Source: Anolis sagrei (lineage: Eukaryota; Chordata; Lepidosauria; Squamata; Anolidae). From it: a stretch of 64,000 bases of DNA. The DNA lies in NCBI RefSeq assembly GCF_037176765.1, contig NC_090024.1, positions 104,447,057 to 104,511,056 of the forward strand, written 5' to 3'. Made by a program: the position numbers and the translations under genes. Shown here piece after piece: positions 1 to 10,891 of the stretch (position 1 is its first letter; each line of letters opens with the position of its first letter). The notes beneath the pieces were generated by a model, which did no database searches, had not been told where the DNA came from, and worked only from the letters and a program-made list of their open reading frames with translations.

Positions 1-658
1 ATGACAAACAGAAAACACTAGAAAGGTTTGGTGGGCATTGACCTTGAGTTTGGGAGTTGTAGTTCCCCTACATCCAGGTACTACCATGGATTCAATCAGT
101 GATGGATCTGGACCAAACTTGGCATGAATATTCCATATGCCCAAATATGAACACAGATGGAGTTTGGGGAAAATAGACCTTGACATTTGGGAGTTGTAGT
201 TACTGGGATTATAGTTTACCTACAATCAAAGAGCATTCTGAACCTCATCAATGACTGAATTGTGGCAAACTTCCCACACAGAACCCGCTTGACCAACAGA
301 AAATACTTAAGGCCATCCAGTCCAACTCCTTTCACCAGGGCAAGAAAACGTAATCAAAGCCCTCCTGACAAAGAGCCATCCAGCCATAGATATAGATAGA
401 TATATATGATTGACACACACACAGATATAGTATCATAGATTTGAAAGGGAGCCCTAAAGAAGGACAATTATATGTTGCATGTTCAAGAGTAGGCAAACCA
501 GATAATCTCCACATCCACACTGACAAAGAAACAGCAAGAAATACTATTTACCCACAAGCATAAAGAAATTACAAATATTACAAACCAACACTTTCTCATT
601 ACTTCATTTTCCAGATCACCAGACTGGGCCACAGCAATGCGTGGCAGGGGACAGCTAG
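1..658 (+). mobile_element. Helitron, non-autonomous (5' part cut by window edge)
   Basis: It ends with a short hairpin (GCCAC/GTGGC-type arms around 629-645) followed by GGGGACAGCTAG and then T, the CTRR-type 3' end of Helitrons inserted between A and T. The interior has diverged repeats of a unit around GGGAGTTGTAGTTCACCTAC and an ATAG-rich microsatellite. No Rep/helicase coding is present. Confidence 0.8.
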
Positions 659-661
659 TAA

Positions 662-1787
662 TCTATATCAATAAAAATGTAATATTCGTTTGTGGGATTA
701 ATATAACTCAAACACCACTGGACAAATTGACACCAAATTTGGCCACAAGACACCTACTAACCCAAGGAATGACTATCACTCAAAAATATTTTGTCATTTG
801 GGAGGTGTAGTTGCTGGGATTTATAATTTACTTATAATCAAAGAGCATTCTGAACTCCACCAATGATGGAATTGACACACAGGACTCCCATGACCAACAG
901 AAAACACTAGAAAGGTTTGGTGGGCATTGACCTTGAGTTTGGGAGTTGTAGTTCACCTACATCCAGAGAACAGTTTGGACTCAAACAATGATGGATCTGA
1001 ACCAAACTTGGCACGAATACTCCATATGCCCAAATATGAACACAGATGGAGTTTGGGGAAAATAGACCTTGACATTTGGGAGTTGTAGTTACTGGGATTA
1101 TAGTTTACCTACAATCAAAGGGCATTCTGAACTTCACCAACGACTGAATTGTGGCAAACTTCCCACACAGAACCCCCATGACCAACAGAAAATATTTACG
1201 GCCATCCAGTCCAACTCCCTTCACCAGGGCAAGAAAACGCAATCAAAGCCCTCCTGACAAAGAGCCATCCAGCCATAGATAGGTAGGTAGATAGGTAGGT
1301 AGGTTGTGTCAGGAAAGAATTGGCCGTCTGCAAGGACGTTGCCCAGGGGACGCCCGGATGATTTATCATCCTTGTCGGAGGCTTCTCTCATGTCCCCGCA
1401 TGAGGAGCTGGAGCTGATAGAGGGAGCTTATCCACCTCTCCCCGGATTCGAACCTGCGACCTGTCGGTCTTCAGTCCTGCCAGCACAGGGCTTTAACCCA
1501 CTGCACCACCGGGGGCTCCTGATAGATAGATATATATGATTGACACACAAACAGATATAGTATCATAGATTTGAAAGGGAGCCCTAAAGAAGAACAATTA
1601 TATGTTGCATGTTCCAGAGTAGGCAAACCAGACAATCTCCACATCAACACTGACAAAGAAACAACAAGAAATACTTTTAACTCACAAACATCAAGACATT
1701 ACATGTATTAGAAACCACACTTTCCCATTACTTTATTTTCCAGCTCACGAAACTGGACCACAGCAACGCGTGGCAAGGGATGGCTAG
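662..1787 (+). mobile_element. Helitron, second head-to-tail copy
   Basis: It starts with TCTATATCAATAAAAATG after an A, three bases beyond the end of the first copy, and ends with a GCCAC-type hairpin and GGCTAG before T1788. A 217-bp SINE interrupts it at 1304-1520. The structure matches the complete copy at 43867-44745. Confidence 0.8.
1304..1520 (-). mobile_element. tRNA-derived SINE (family A), internally shortened
   Basis: On the minus strand the head reads GGAGCCCCCGGTGGTGCAGT (A box) with B box GGTTCGAATCC, then the family body, and it ends in TCCTGACAC. About 40 bases near the 3' end are missing relative to the copy at 47202. It sits in the microsatellite of the Helitron. Confidence 0.85.
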
Positions 1788-1790
1788 TAG

Positions 1791-2190
1791 TATATATAAA
1801 TAGAAATGTAATGTATTGTCGAAGGCTTTCATGGCTGGAATCACTAGGTTCTTGTGGGGTTTTTTTCGGGCTATAGGGCCATGTTCTAGAGGCATTTCTC
1901 CTGACGTTTCGCCTGCATTTATGGCAAGCATCCTCAGAGGTACCTCTGAGGATGCTTGCCATAGATGCAGGCGAAACGTCAGGAGAAATGCCTCTAGAAC
2001 ATGGCGCTATAGCCCGAAAAAAACCCACAAGAACCTAGAAATGTAATGTTCGTTTGTGGGATTAACATAACTCAAAAACCACTGGACAAATTGACACCAA
2101 ATTTGGACAGAATACACCTAACAACCCAGTGAGTGACAATCACTAAAAAAATGATTTTGTCATTTGGGAGTTGTAGTTGCTGGGATTTAT
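1791..2190 (+). mobile_element. Helitron, third copy, 3' truncated
   Basis: It starts TATATATAAATAGAAATGTA, close to the family start, and continues after the insertion at 1815-2035 with TTCGTTTGTGGGATTAAC. It stops after about 180 further bases. Confidence 0.7.
1815..2035. mobile_element. Short inverted-repeat insertion (Penelope-like/hammerhead-like), head-to-head dimer
   Basis: Two copies of a short element face each other around 1941/1942 (centre CCTCAGAGGTACCTCTGAGG). The left arm is 127 bp, the right 94 bp, nearly identical. The insertion is flanked by a 14-bp target duplication TAGAAATGTAATGT (1801-1814 and 2036-2049). A single copy lies at 36881-37011. Each arm holds a possible hammerhead-ribozyme core (CTGAGGA, six-pair stem, GAAACGTC). 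The family name is inference. Confidence 0.75.
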
Positions 2191-2249
2191 AGATTTTATA
2201 TATAAAGATTACTGGAATTCTTCCCTATCTAATAGGTGTCCAATCCATT

Positions 2250-2393
2250 ACACTATGAGCCCTTCCAGACACGCCCTTTATTCCAGGATCTCATGCCACG
2301 TTTTCTGTTTATCTTAGATTATCTGGCAGTACGGACTCATATAAAACCTGGGATCAGATCTTGGAATATAGCGCCTGTCTGGAAGGGCCCTCT
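2250..2393. mobile_element. MITE with GCCCTTCCAGACA inverted ends
   Basis: Ends GAGCCCTTCCAGACACG and CCTGTCTGGAAGGGCCCTC are inverted, and the interior is also partly palindromic. It resembles, but is distinct from, the GGCCCCTTCCACACAGC family. Confidence 0.6.
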
Positions 2394-2398
2394 CTATG

Positions 2399-2515
2399 TA
2401 ATGTGATTTTTGTTCCTTGGTTATAAATGTAATTTCTTAATTGATTCTATCATCAAAACATGGAAAAAGTTTATTAAACTGCAAAAACTAAAAGCCAGGA
2501 ACAAAAATCGTGTTA
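2399..2515. mobile_element. MITE with TAACACGATTTTTGTTCCTG ends (shortened copy)
   Basis: It begins ATGTGATTTTTGTTCCTTGG and ends CCAGGAACAAAAATCGTGTTA. Longer relatives are at 4760-5030 and 6089-6385, sharing GGGTTATAAATG and GTGGCAGCCACAAAAAC. Confidence 0.6.
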
Positions 2516-2599
2516 GGTAGTGATAATTAGCAGTGCAACTGTATTCCCCCATCAGAACCTGATTTAAAAGAGGGAAATGCAAGCAGGGGAGAGCAATCT

Positions 2600-3330
2600 T
2601 TCAACTACGTTGATATCCGCAAAAGGATCCCAGAGGGGAGAGCAAGCAGGCTTTACAGGCAGCGAGGCACGCGCTCTCCTCTCAGGAGGGGGGCACGCGC
2701 TCTGCTCCCACTAGGTTCCTGGCGGAAGTTCTGAAGCAGGCGAGGCGCGCGCGCAGCGATCGCGCGCAGAAGGCAGGCCGGGGGGCGGGGCGAGCACCTT
2801 CCTTCCTTTCTTGCTCCGCCCCTTCGGCCCCGCCCCCTCCCGTTCCTGGCCTCGCGGGCCTTGCCTGAGGGGCGCAGGCGCTGGGGATGCGACGGGGCCG
2901 GCGCGTGCGTGCCCCTCGCGGGGGAGAGCGCGCGCTAGCAGTGGCCGCGGCCTTGGCGGCGGGGCTGGGGGCGCTGGGCTTGCTGTTGCTGTGGCAACGG
3001 GGCCCTCCCGACTCGGAGCCGGGCCCAGGCGGAGGAGGGGGTGGTGGCGCGGCGGTGGCGGCGCCCTCTTCTTCTTCTTCGGTGTTGTCTCATCGTCTCC
3101 TCCGCCGGCCCGTGTACGAGAAGCCGCCGCTGGGCCAGGAGACGGAGCTGGGCGAGCTGGGCCGGGCGGCGCGGCTGGAGCTGAGCGAGGAGGAGCAGCG
3201 GCGGCAGGAGGAGAGCGTGGCCCGCCACCAGATCAACATTTACCTCAGCGACCGCATCTCCCTCCACCGCCGCCTCCCCGAGCGCCGCCACCTGCAGTGA
3301 GTCCCTTCCCTGGAGGAGGCGCCTTCCTAG
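2600..3330 (+). promoter_or_regulatory. CpG-rich promoter and first exon region of GALNT12
   Basis: The base composition changes sharply here from AT-rich repeat DNA to GC-rich DNA dense in CpG, with GGGGCGGGGC and CCCCGCCCC boxes near 2777-2835 that fit GC-box sites. It covers the presumed transcription start, 5' UTR and exon 1. No TATA box is evident, as expected for a housekeeping-type CpG-island promoter. Confidence 0.75.
2887..3296 (+). CDS. GALNT12: GALNT12 exon 1: cytosolic tail, membrane anchor, stem
   Basis: Codes residues 1-136 plus two bases of codon 137. A short basic tail (MRRGRRVR) is followed by an Ala/Leu-rich anchor at about 16-36 and a low-complexity stem with Gly and Ser runs, then the conserved [20 protein letters not shown] block. 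The ATG at 2887 is chosen because it lies just before the basic tail and anchor expected of a type II Golgi enzyme; position -3 is G. The donor is GTGAGT at 3297, which precedes an in-frame TGA that is intronic. Confidence 0.93.
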
Positions 3331-5029
3331 ACCACCACTGCTTGGAACTTGGGGCCCTTCCATGCAGAATATCCAGGCAGAACATCCCACAAGAGCTGCT
3401 TTGAACTGGGTGATCTGAGGCCCCTTCCACACAGCTGAAGAAAACCCCACATTGATCTGCTTTGAATTTGGAATATATGGCAGTGTGGACTCAGATAATC
3501 CAGTTCAAAGCAGGGTAAAAGTATGATAGCTGGGACTGAGTGCGAGTAGTGCTACGCTGATTGCAGAACGCTACTTTGCCAACGCTGATAGCGCAATGCG
3601 GGGCAGGATACTACTGAACTCAGTTAATGCAGGCGATACATAACAGTGAAGTAATGCTTCCCTTTTTATTCTCTCTCCTCCCTTTATGTTCCCCTTCTTT
3701 CTGACCCGTGTTCGGCTTGTCTTCGGTTCCTACAAACTATCTTGCCAATTCTGTCCCACCTGCATCTCTCACTCTGCTGAGTCTCACTCCGCCTACTGTC
3801 TAGACTACGTAGCACATTTGTTCCTCATTCACAACCACTGTTCCAGAATCAGTGTAGCACTACTAGCACTCAGTCCCAGCTATCATACTTTTACCCAAAG
3901 CAGATATTGTGGGAATGCTACTTCACCAATGCTGATAGCACAATCTGTAATAGTATGATAGCTGGGTCCGGAAGCTCTGAGCGTTACGCTGTTTCCGCTT
4001 CGCTCCTTCGGGAACGCTGTTTGCACAACCCAGAACGGAACACATATATTATAGAAGGAATGTAAGAGTTGTTTAATGGTAAAACCCGAACCCTTACCCT
4101 AATTCTAACCCAAACCCTAAACTTTACCCTAACCCTAAACCTTATCCTACCCCCCCTTCTCTCCTTCCACCAAATGCAACTATGAAGTATATTCCCGCCC
4201 TCAGTGTGCCGCTTTCTCCTTCCCTTATTCACAACCGCACTTCTGGACCCAGCTATCACACTATCACCGTGCAATCTGGCAGCAGGATACCACTGAACTC
4301 ATAGCGCAACGTGGAGACAGGATATCACTGAACTCAGTGAATACAGGCGAAACACAGATAACAGAGAATAAATGCTTCCCCCTTTATTCTTCCCCCCTTC
4401 TGCCCCCCCCTTTCTGACCCGTGTTCGGCTCGTCTTTGGTTCCTACAAACTATCTTGCCAGCTCTATCTGGCCTGCATCTCCCACGCTGCCCGGTCTCAC
4501 TCCGCCCGTTGTCTCGACTACATAGACACACACGTTCCCCTCATTCACAACCACCGTTCCAGAATCAATGTAGTGCTACTAGCACTCGGTCCCAGCTATC
4601 ATACTTTAACCAAAAGCGGATATTGTGGGATTTTCTGCCTGGATATTCTGGATTATATGGCTGTGTGGAAGGGCTCACTGTTATCTGAGTCCACACTGTC
4701 ATATATCCCAGTTCAAAGCAGATAATGTGGGATTTTATTCAGCCGTGTGGAAGGGGCCCAAGTAACACAGTTTTGTTCCTGGGTTATAAATGTCATTTCC
4801 TCATTGGTTCAGCTATCATAAAAACATGAAAAAGTTTGTTCAACTGCCCTAACTTTGTTTTTGCAGCACATCCTGCAGCACATTTAGCTATAATTTTTCA
4901 ATGAATATCTGAGTCTCAACCACTTTAACATAGTTTGTGGCAGCCACAAAAACAAAGTTTGTGAAGTAGAATAACTACTTTCAAAGTAAGTACTACACAA
5001 GTAATCAGGAAACATCACTTTCAAACCAG

Positions 5030-5063
<34 letters not shown>

Positions 5064-8000
5064 CTGGGTGCAGTGTCTAAAGACCTTGGCCTGCACTTAG
5101 AAACAATCGGCGCTGACAAAATTACCATTTGTCAGCTGCAAAAGTCCACCCTACTCGGATCTGCACGCATTATTTGCCAACACATCACACAGTCCTAGAC
5201 ACTTGATGTGTGATCAAATACAAAAGCCAGCATAATGATCTTGCTTGCTGTGTACTAAACTTGTTATGTATCAAATAATAATCTTTATTTTTAACCCACC
5301 CTCTCTCCCCAGAGGGACTCAGGGCCGCTTCCAAAAACCAGACATGGTAACCATTCAATGCCATGTGCAAATAACAAAGTAAAACAATTAAACAGTTAAA
5401 AATAGTAAAAAATAAACACAATTGACCAACTTCAGCTAAAACACATATAACTTGGTCAGGCCTCATAAATAACATCTAGGAGTTTCCAGTGGCGCAATAG
5501 CTTAAACCCTTGTGCCAGCAGGACCGCTGAACGAAAAGTTGGCGGTTCAAATCCAGGGAATGGGGTGAGCTCCTGTCTGTCAGACCCAACTTCTTATGTG
5601 GGAACATGAGAGAAGCCTCCCACAGAATGGTAAAATACCCGTGTGTCCCCGGGGCAGATGGCCAATTATCTTGCATCAGAAGCAACTTGCAGTTATCTCA
5701 GATCGCTCTGACACAAAAAAAATCACCGTAATCAGTTAAGCTATTAAAAATCTGTGTAAGATATACACTACACACACACACATATTATATATAGATTACT
5801 TTTTCATATTATTTACTTTTAATTCCAGTGTGAAGACACCTAAATCTTTTGTGACCACATTTCTAAGTCATATTATTGGTGTTACCTCTGTAGTATATAC
5901 ATTTCATTTGTTTATACCTTGCTCTTTTGCACATCCTTTTCTTATTAATATGCAATTATTTTTTATAATAAAAAGCTACCCATGGTGTCCACCTATCAAA
6001 AATTATACAAATCTGCAGCTGTACTCCACTAAAAGGAAAAACAGCCTGTTTAGTGAGCCTTGCAGACGCTGCTTTGTTACACTATGTAACACAAGTTTTC
6101 TTACTGGGTTATAAATGACATTTCTTAATTGGTTCTATCATTAAAATGTGGGAAAAGTTTCTTAAACGGCAAAAACTTTGTCTTTGCGGGACATCCTGTT
6201 GCACATTTTGCTCTAGTTTTTCAATGAATATTTCAACCAATTTAATATAATTTGTGGCAGCCACAAAAACGAAGTTTCTGGAGTAGGACAACTACTTTCA
6301 AATAAGTTCCATGCAATTAAATAGGAAATAACACTTTGAAGCCAGGAACAGATTTTTTTAAAAAAAGCTTTGTTGTGTAGTGTTATGTTAAAAAATCATT
6401 TTTATAGTGATTTTATTTATATAATGTAAAATTTTCCTATGTGGAAAGTGGTTGAGAGTGGGACAACTTTAAAATGCCCTGATCTAACTGTATAGCTACG
6501 CTTCAGGTTTCCTTATTACACCCTTGCACTCAAAGAATGAGCTTGTTGTCACTGACAGTCAATGTAAAATATATTTCCGTCTTAAAGGTGCTACTAGAGT
6601 TCATTTTTTTCTTTCTTCCCACTTCCTTTTATACTGCCAGCACATAGACAAGGCTGTTCTCCACCCTTCTTACTTCACAATAGAAAGGAAGAGTCCCGTG
6701 GGTTTTTTGCAGTACAAGCAAAGCAAGAGTCACTGGGAGTCTGGCAGCAAGTGAAAGGCTCCCCAATTTCATCCTGGGGGAGGTTTTTGTGTATCACTGT
6801 CACTGCAGTCAACTTGGAAAGGGGTTGGTGCCTTAAGTAAACATGTTCAAGAATGGCACTCTGCAGCACACACTTGGAGGTCAGGGAGCGGCCACCTGAG
6901 GATGAGGGAGAGGCTATACAGAGAATAATATGGGAGGGGAGCCAGATCCTGGCAGAAAGGTAAAAGCCAAATGGGTGTAACTTCCCTCAGGTGGCAATGA
7001 GTATGTGTACACATACCGAAAGAGGGACAATTACATCCTGTCACCGGCTCATAAAGCAGAGCTGGGCAAAGTGCTGTTCTGGGTCTCTCTGTGTTGTTCT
7101 TGCTGCACAAGTTTTTGGTGAGTCTGTGTCACCGAGGTGTAAGTTTCCCAGAGCAGGTTATTCCTGTCATGACAATGAACATTTATGCCACTTGTGTCCA
7201 TATGTTGTCTTAAGGCAGTTCTACACTGGTCATATAATGCAGTTCACATCAATTTGAGTCTGTGATGGCCACAAAATACATACCATCAATTCACTATAAA
7301 AAGTTCATCAAGGGTAATACAACACTTTAAATCAGGGGTCCTCAAACTAAGACCTGGGGGCCGGATATGGCCCTCCAAGATCATTTACCTGGCCCTTGCT
7401 CAGGGTCGGTCTAAGTCTGAAATGACTTGAAAGCACACAACAATAACAACAATCCTATCTCATCAGCCAAAAGCAGCCCCACACTTCCCACTGAAATACT
7501 AATACATTTATATTTGTTAAAATTGTTCTTCATTTTAATTATTGTATTGTTTTAAAGTGTTTTTTGCACAACAAATAAAATATATGCACTGTGCATAGGA
7601 ATTCATGTTTTTTTTTCAAATTATAATTTGGCGCTCCAACAGTTTGAGGGACTGTGACCTGGCCTTCTTTTTAAAAAGTTTGAGGACCCCTGCTTTAAAT
7701 AAAGTCCCAGGAAAGTCCAGGTTCTATTAAAACAATGTGCTGCAGTAGATCCTAGTGTATCCCAGATCCAGGACGAAATCAGCTCTGCAAAATTCAAAGC
7801 ACATTGTAGACATCCACCCCACTGAAGTGCATTATAAACATTAGAACAGGGGCTGCTGAAAAAAACCAGCAGCAGGTGAATAGGCCTCTTGTATTACTTC
7901 TGTTTATACTTATCACTTCCTCTTTTAACTCTGCATGCCTTTGGTGCACTGATGCTCATCTCTCCAGAAATTGGGGGGGGGGGGGGGGGCTGGAAAGTGA

Positions 8001-10655
8001 TTTGAAACCAGGTTCCACGGTAATTGCTTTCATGTCCTCAATCTGGTTCCAGGCACGGCAAGTTCCCTTTGATCCGGTTCTAAGCTGGATTATAGTGTCA
8101 GTGTAGAAGTGCTCTTTGTGGGACATGACACGCACCTATCTTCAGGTTTTGAAGGTCTACCCCCTCCCATCAGACCGATATATATATTAAAAAACACAAA
8201 TAGTTCCGTGTTTTGCTGCTGGTCCATCCCTGAAGCATCGTGTTGGTCCAATTGTTTCCATTATGTATTTTAATACAAAAACTATGCTGATAGTAATCAC
8301 ACGCTTCAGAAAGAAGCCTTTGTTCAGAAAGCAAACTTCTTTAGCATGAAGGCTACCAGGAATTACCAGGGCATTGTTATCAGTAACAGCAGTAGCTTTG
8401 TAAGTAGCCAGCAATAATGTTGTAATCTTCTTGATCAATACTTTATACATTTAAATTTTCTTCTGATCTCATGCTTTGCAATCCCTTTCTTGTGCCATGG
8501 GGATTGTATATAGACATGTTGTATATCCCTCATTCAAAATGCTTGGGACTTGAAGTGTTTTGGAGTTTGGATTGTATTTAGATTTTGGAGTACCTGTATT
8601 TCAATATACCTGCATAATGAGATATCTTGGAGAAGGGGCCTAAAATGAAACATTAATTTACGTTTCATATACACTTCACACACATAGCCTAAAATCAATT
8701 TTATACAATATTTTAATAATTTTGTATACTTTAAACTATCAGAAAGCAATGTGGGTTTCTCAGCCACCCACGTGCATAAGAGGGAATATACACAGGTATA
8801 GTTTGTCATTCAAGCACCCTCATGCAAAATAGTGTTTAAGTGACAACGTTTATATTTTTGCAAAAGATATCATTTTTGTTATGATTTTCACCCTAGTGAT
8901 GAAGCTGTATTTCCCTTGTTAATAGCTTGACTTTTAATTAGCTTTCCCATTTTCCCCATTCATCCTCACATTCATCTTGTTTCCTACAAGATGTGGTTTT
9001 ACACTTTTCCTGTTTAGAAAGTTTCATTTCAACATATTTTGTGTACAGCTGTTCCTTGTTTTTCAGGCCTAAGTATCCAAGAAACATGAGACACTTTAAA
9101 CATACATAAACCTTTATACATTCTTAACCTGATTATGTTCAGATTGTTATTCATATCTTTCTTAAGATTACTAAGGAGGGGAATTAATCCAACTGAACTC
9201 ACTTATTTCTAAGCAAAATTCATAGTCCTGATTGTTTTCTTCTTATCAGTAGTGGCCTTTGACAACGTTTTCTTACCGGGAGTTTTCCAGGCACATGGTC
9301 CTTAATGGATGAAGCCGGGTGCAGCTGTGTCCACTCCTTGTTTATTGCCCTTCAAATGTTAATGTCTCAGCCTGCACAAGGAAGTGCCCTTTATAGGACA
9401 TATGGACGTTGTCAGCAATCTCTTTGTCACATTCAGCACTACTTGTTAGCAGACATTTTTACACAAACTATCTAATAAGATCTCAGATTGCTTGCAGAGA
9501 AGGAATGGACTGAATCAGTTTTTTGGCAGGAAGTGGTAGAGGAAGTATAACTTGCAGTATTCTCTAGTTTGGGAATAGGGAATAGGAGCTGCAGTTGCGC
9601 AATGGGTTAAACCCTTGTGCCGGCTGAACTGCTGATCTGAAGGTCAGCGGTTCAAATCCATGAGACAGGGTGAGCTCCTGTCTGTCAGCTCCATCTTCCC
9701 ATGGGGGGACACGAGATAAGCCTCCCACAGAATGGTAACACATCCGGGTGTCCCCTGGGTGACGTCTCTGCATACAGCTAATTCTCTCACACCAGAAGCA
9801 ACTTGCAGTTTTTCAAGCCACTTCTGACACAACAAAAAAGTGTGGTAATTGTAAGCTTCAAGGATGTGCACTTATCTAATACACAGGTGACAACCATCTT
9901 TTGATATTTTACTATCTTATAAATAGCTACTGGCAATTTTTCAGAAAAAGGATATGGTCTTTTGCCTTTTTATTGTGTTTTTGTTCTTCCTATAAATAAG
10001 TTGGGAAATATCTTTAGTCAATGGATTCTTAGAAATTTGATGCTAGAAAAACTGAGTAGTGTTTTAGAGAGGTTTCCTATTTTTTTATTTGTTTGGCAGA
10101 ATTAAGATTTGTGCAGATTCTAGCTTTATCCACATTGTGTGTAAACATGTATGCTTCTGGAAGTCAGCAAACAGGATTTTCAAATTACTCTCAACTTTTT
10201 TTCAGAATTTCTCAGAAACAGCAGTAGGTGGTCTGCAAAAATATGCATTTTATATTCACAAGTTGTTATTGTTGCTACTTGGATTTCAGACGGCTGCGTG
10301 ATTGTCTTTGCCAAGGATTCTAGTGCATTGTTAAATAATAATAGTGGCAGAGGACATAGGCTGTGTGCGTAAGGTGTATATGTTGCAAGCCTCTTTGTAG
10401 AGTGAAGTGGGCAGAATCTAGCCTCTTTGTATAAATTGTTGCCTCAGAGTTTACAAAGAGATCTTTTGTTGAAATAAACTTTTCATCCACTTTTAATTTA
10501 TCCAGGAGTAGGAAGAGGTAGCTCTACTCAAGATGGTTTAAGTCTTCAATGAAATGACAGCAAATTTAGTTTTTATACTTATGTTAAAATGATCATATTA
10601 GATTAATTGTTTCTGGGCATAAAACACAAGACATCAGTTTAATGTAGTTTTATAA

Positions 10656-10686
<31 letters not shown>

Positions 10687-10855
10687 TCTTCTTTGAGTTC
10701 TCTGTGAATGCACACTAGAATCTCTAGGCTTTGAGACAAAAATGTTATAGAATTCAATGGTATATCTGAGCTTTGTAAACATCAATGGTTTTTCCTTATC
10801 TAATCTGTCTCTCAATTATTTAAATGTGTGTGTCTGTGTGAGAGAGTGAGTGAGT

Positions 10856-10891
<36 letters not shown>

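Larger units (their letters stand above)
1..2599. other. Upstream flank of GALNT12: repeats only
   Basis: Apart from the Helitrons and MITEs listed, about 2190-2250 and 2516-2600 hold nothing recognised. No gene is seen on either strand. Confidence 0.6.

Noticed and set aside
2811-3450. Other open frames over GALNT12 exon 1 on both strands
   Set aside because: They are shadows of the GC-rich first exon, rich in Gly/Ala/Pro/Arg, with no domain.
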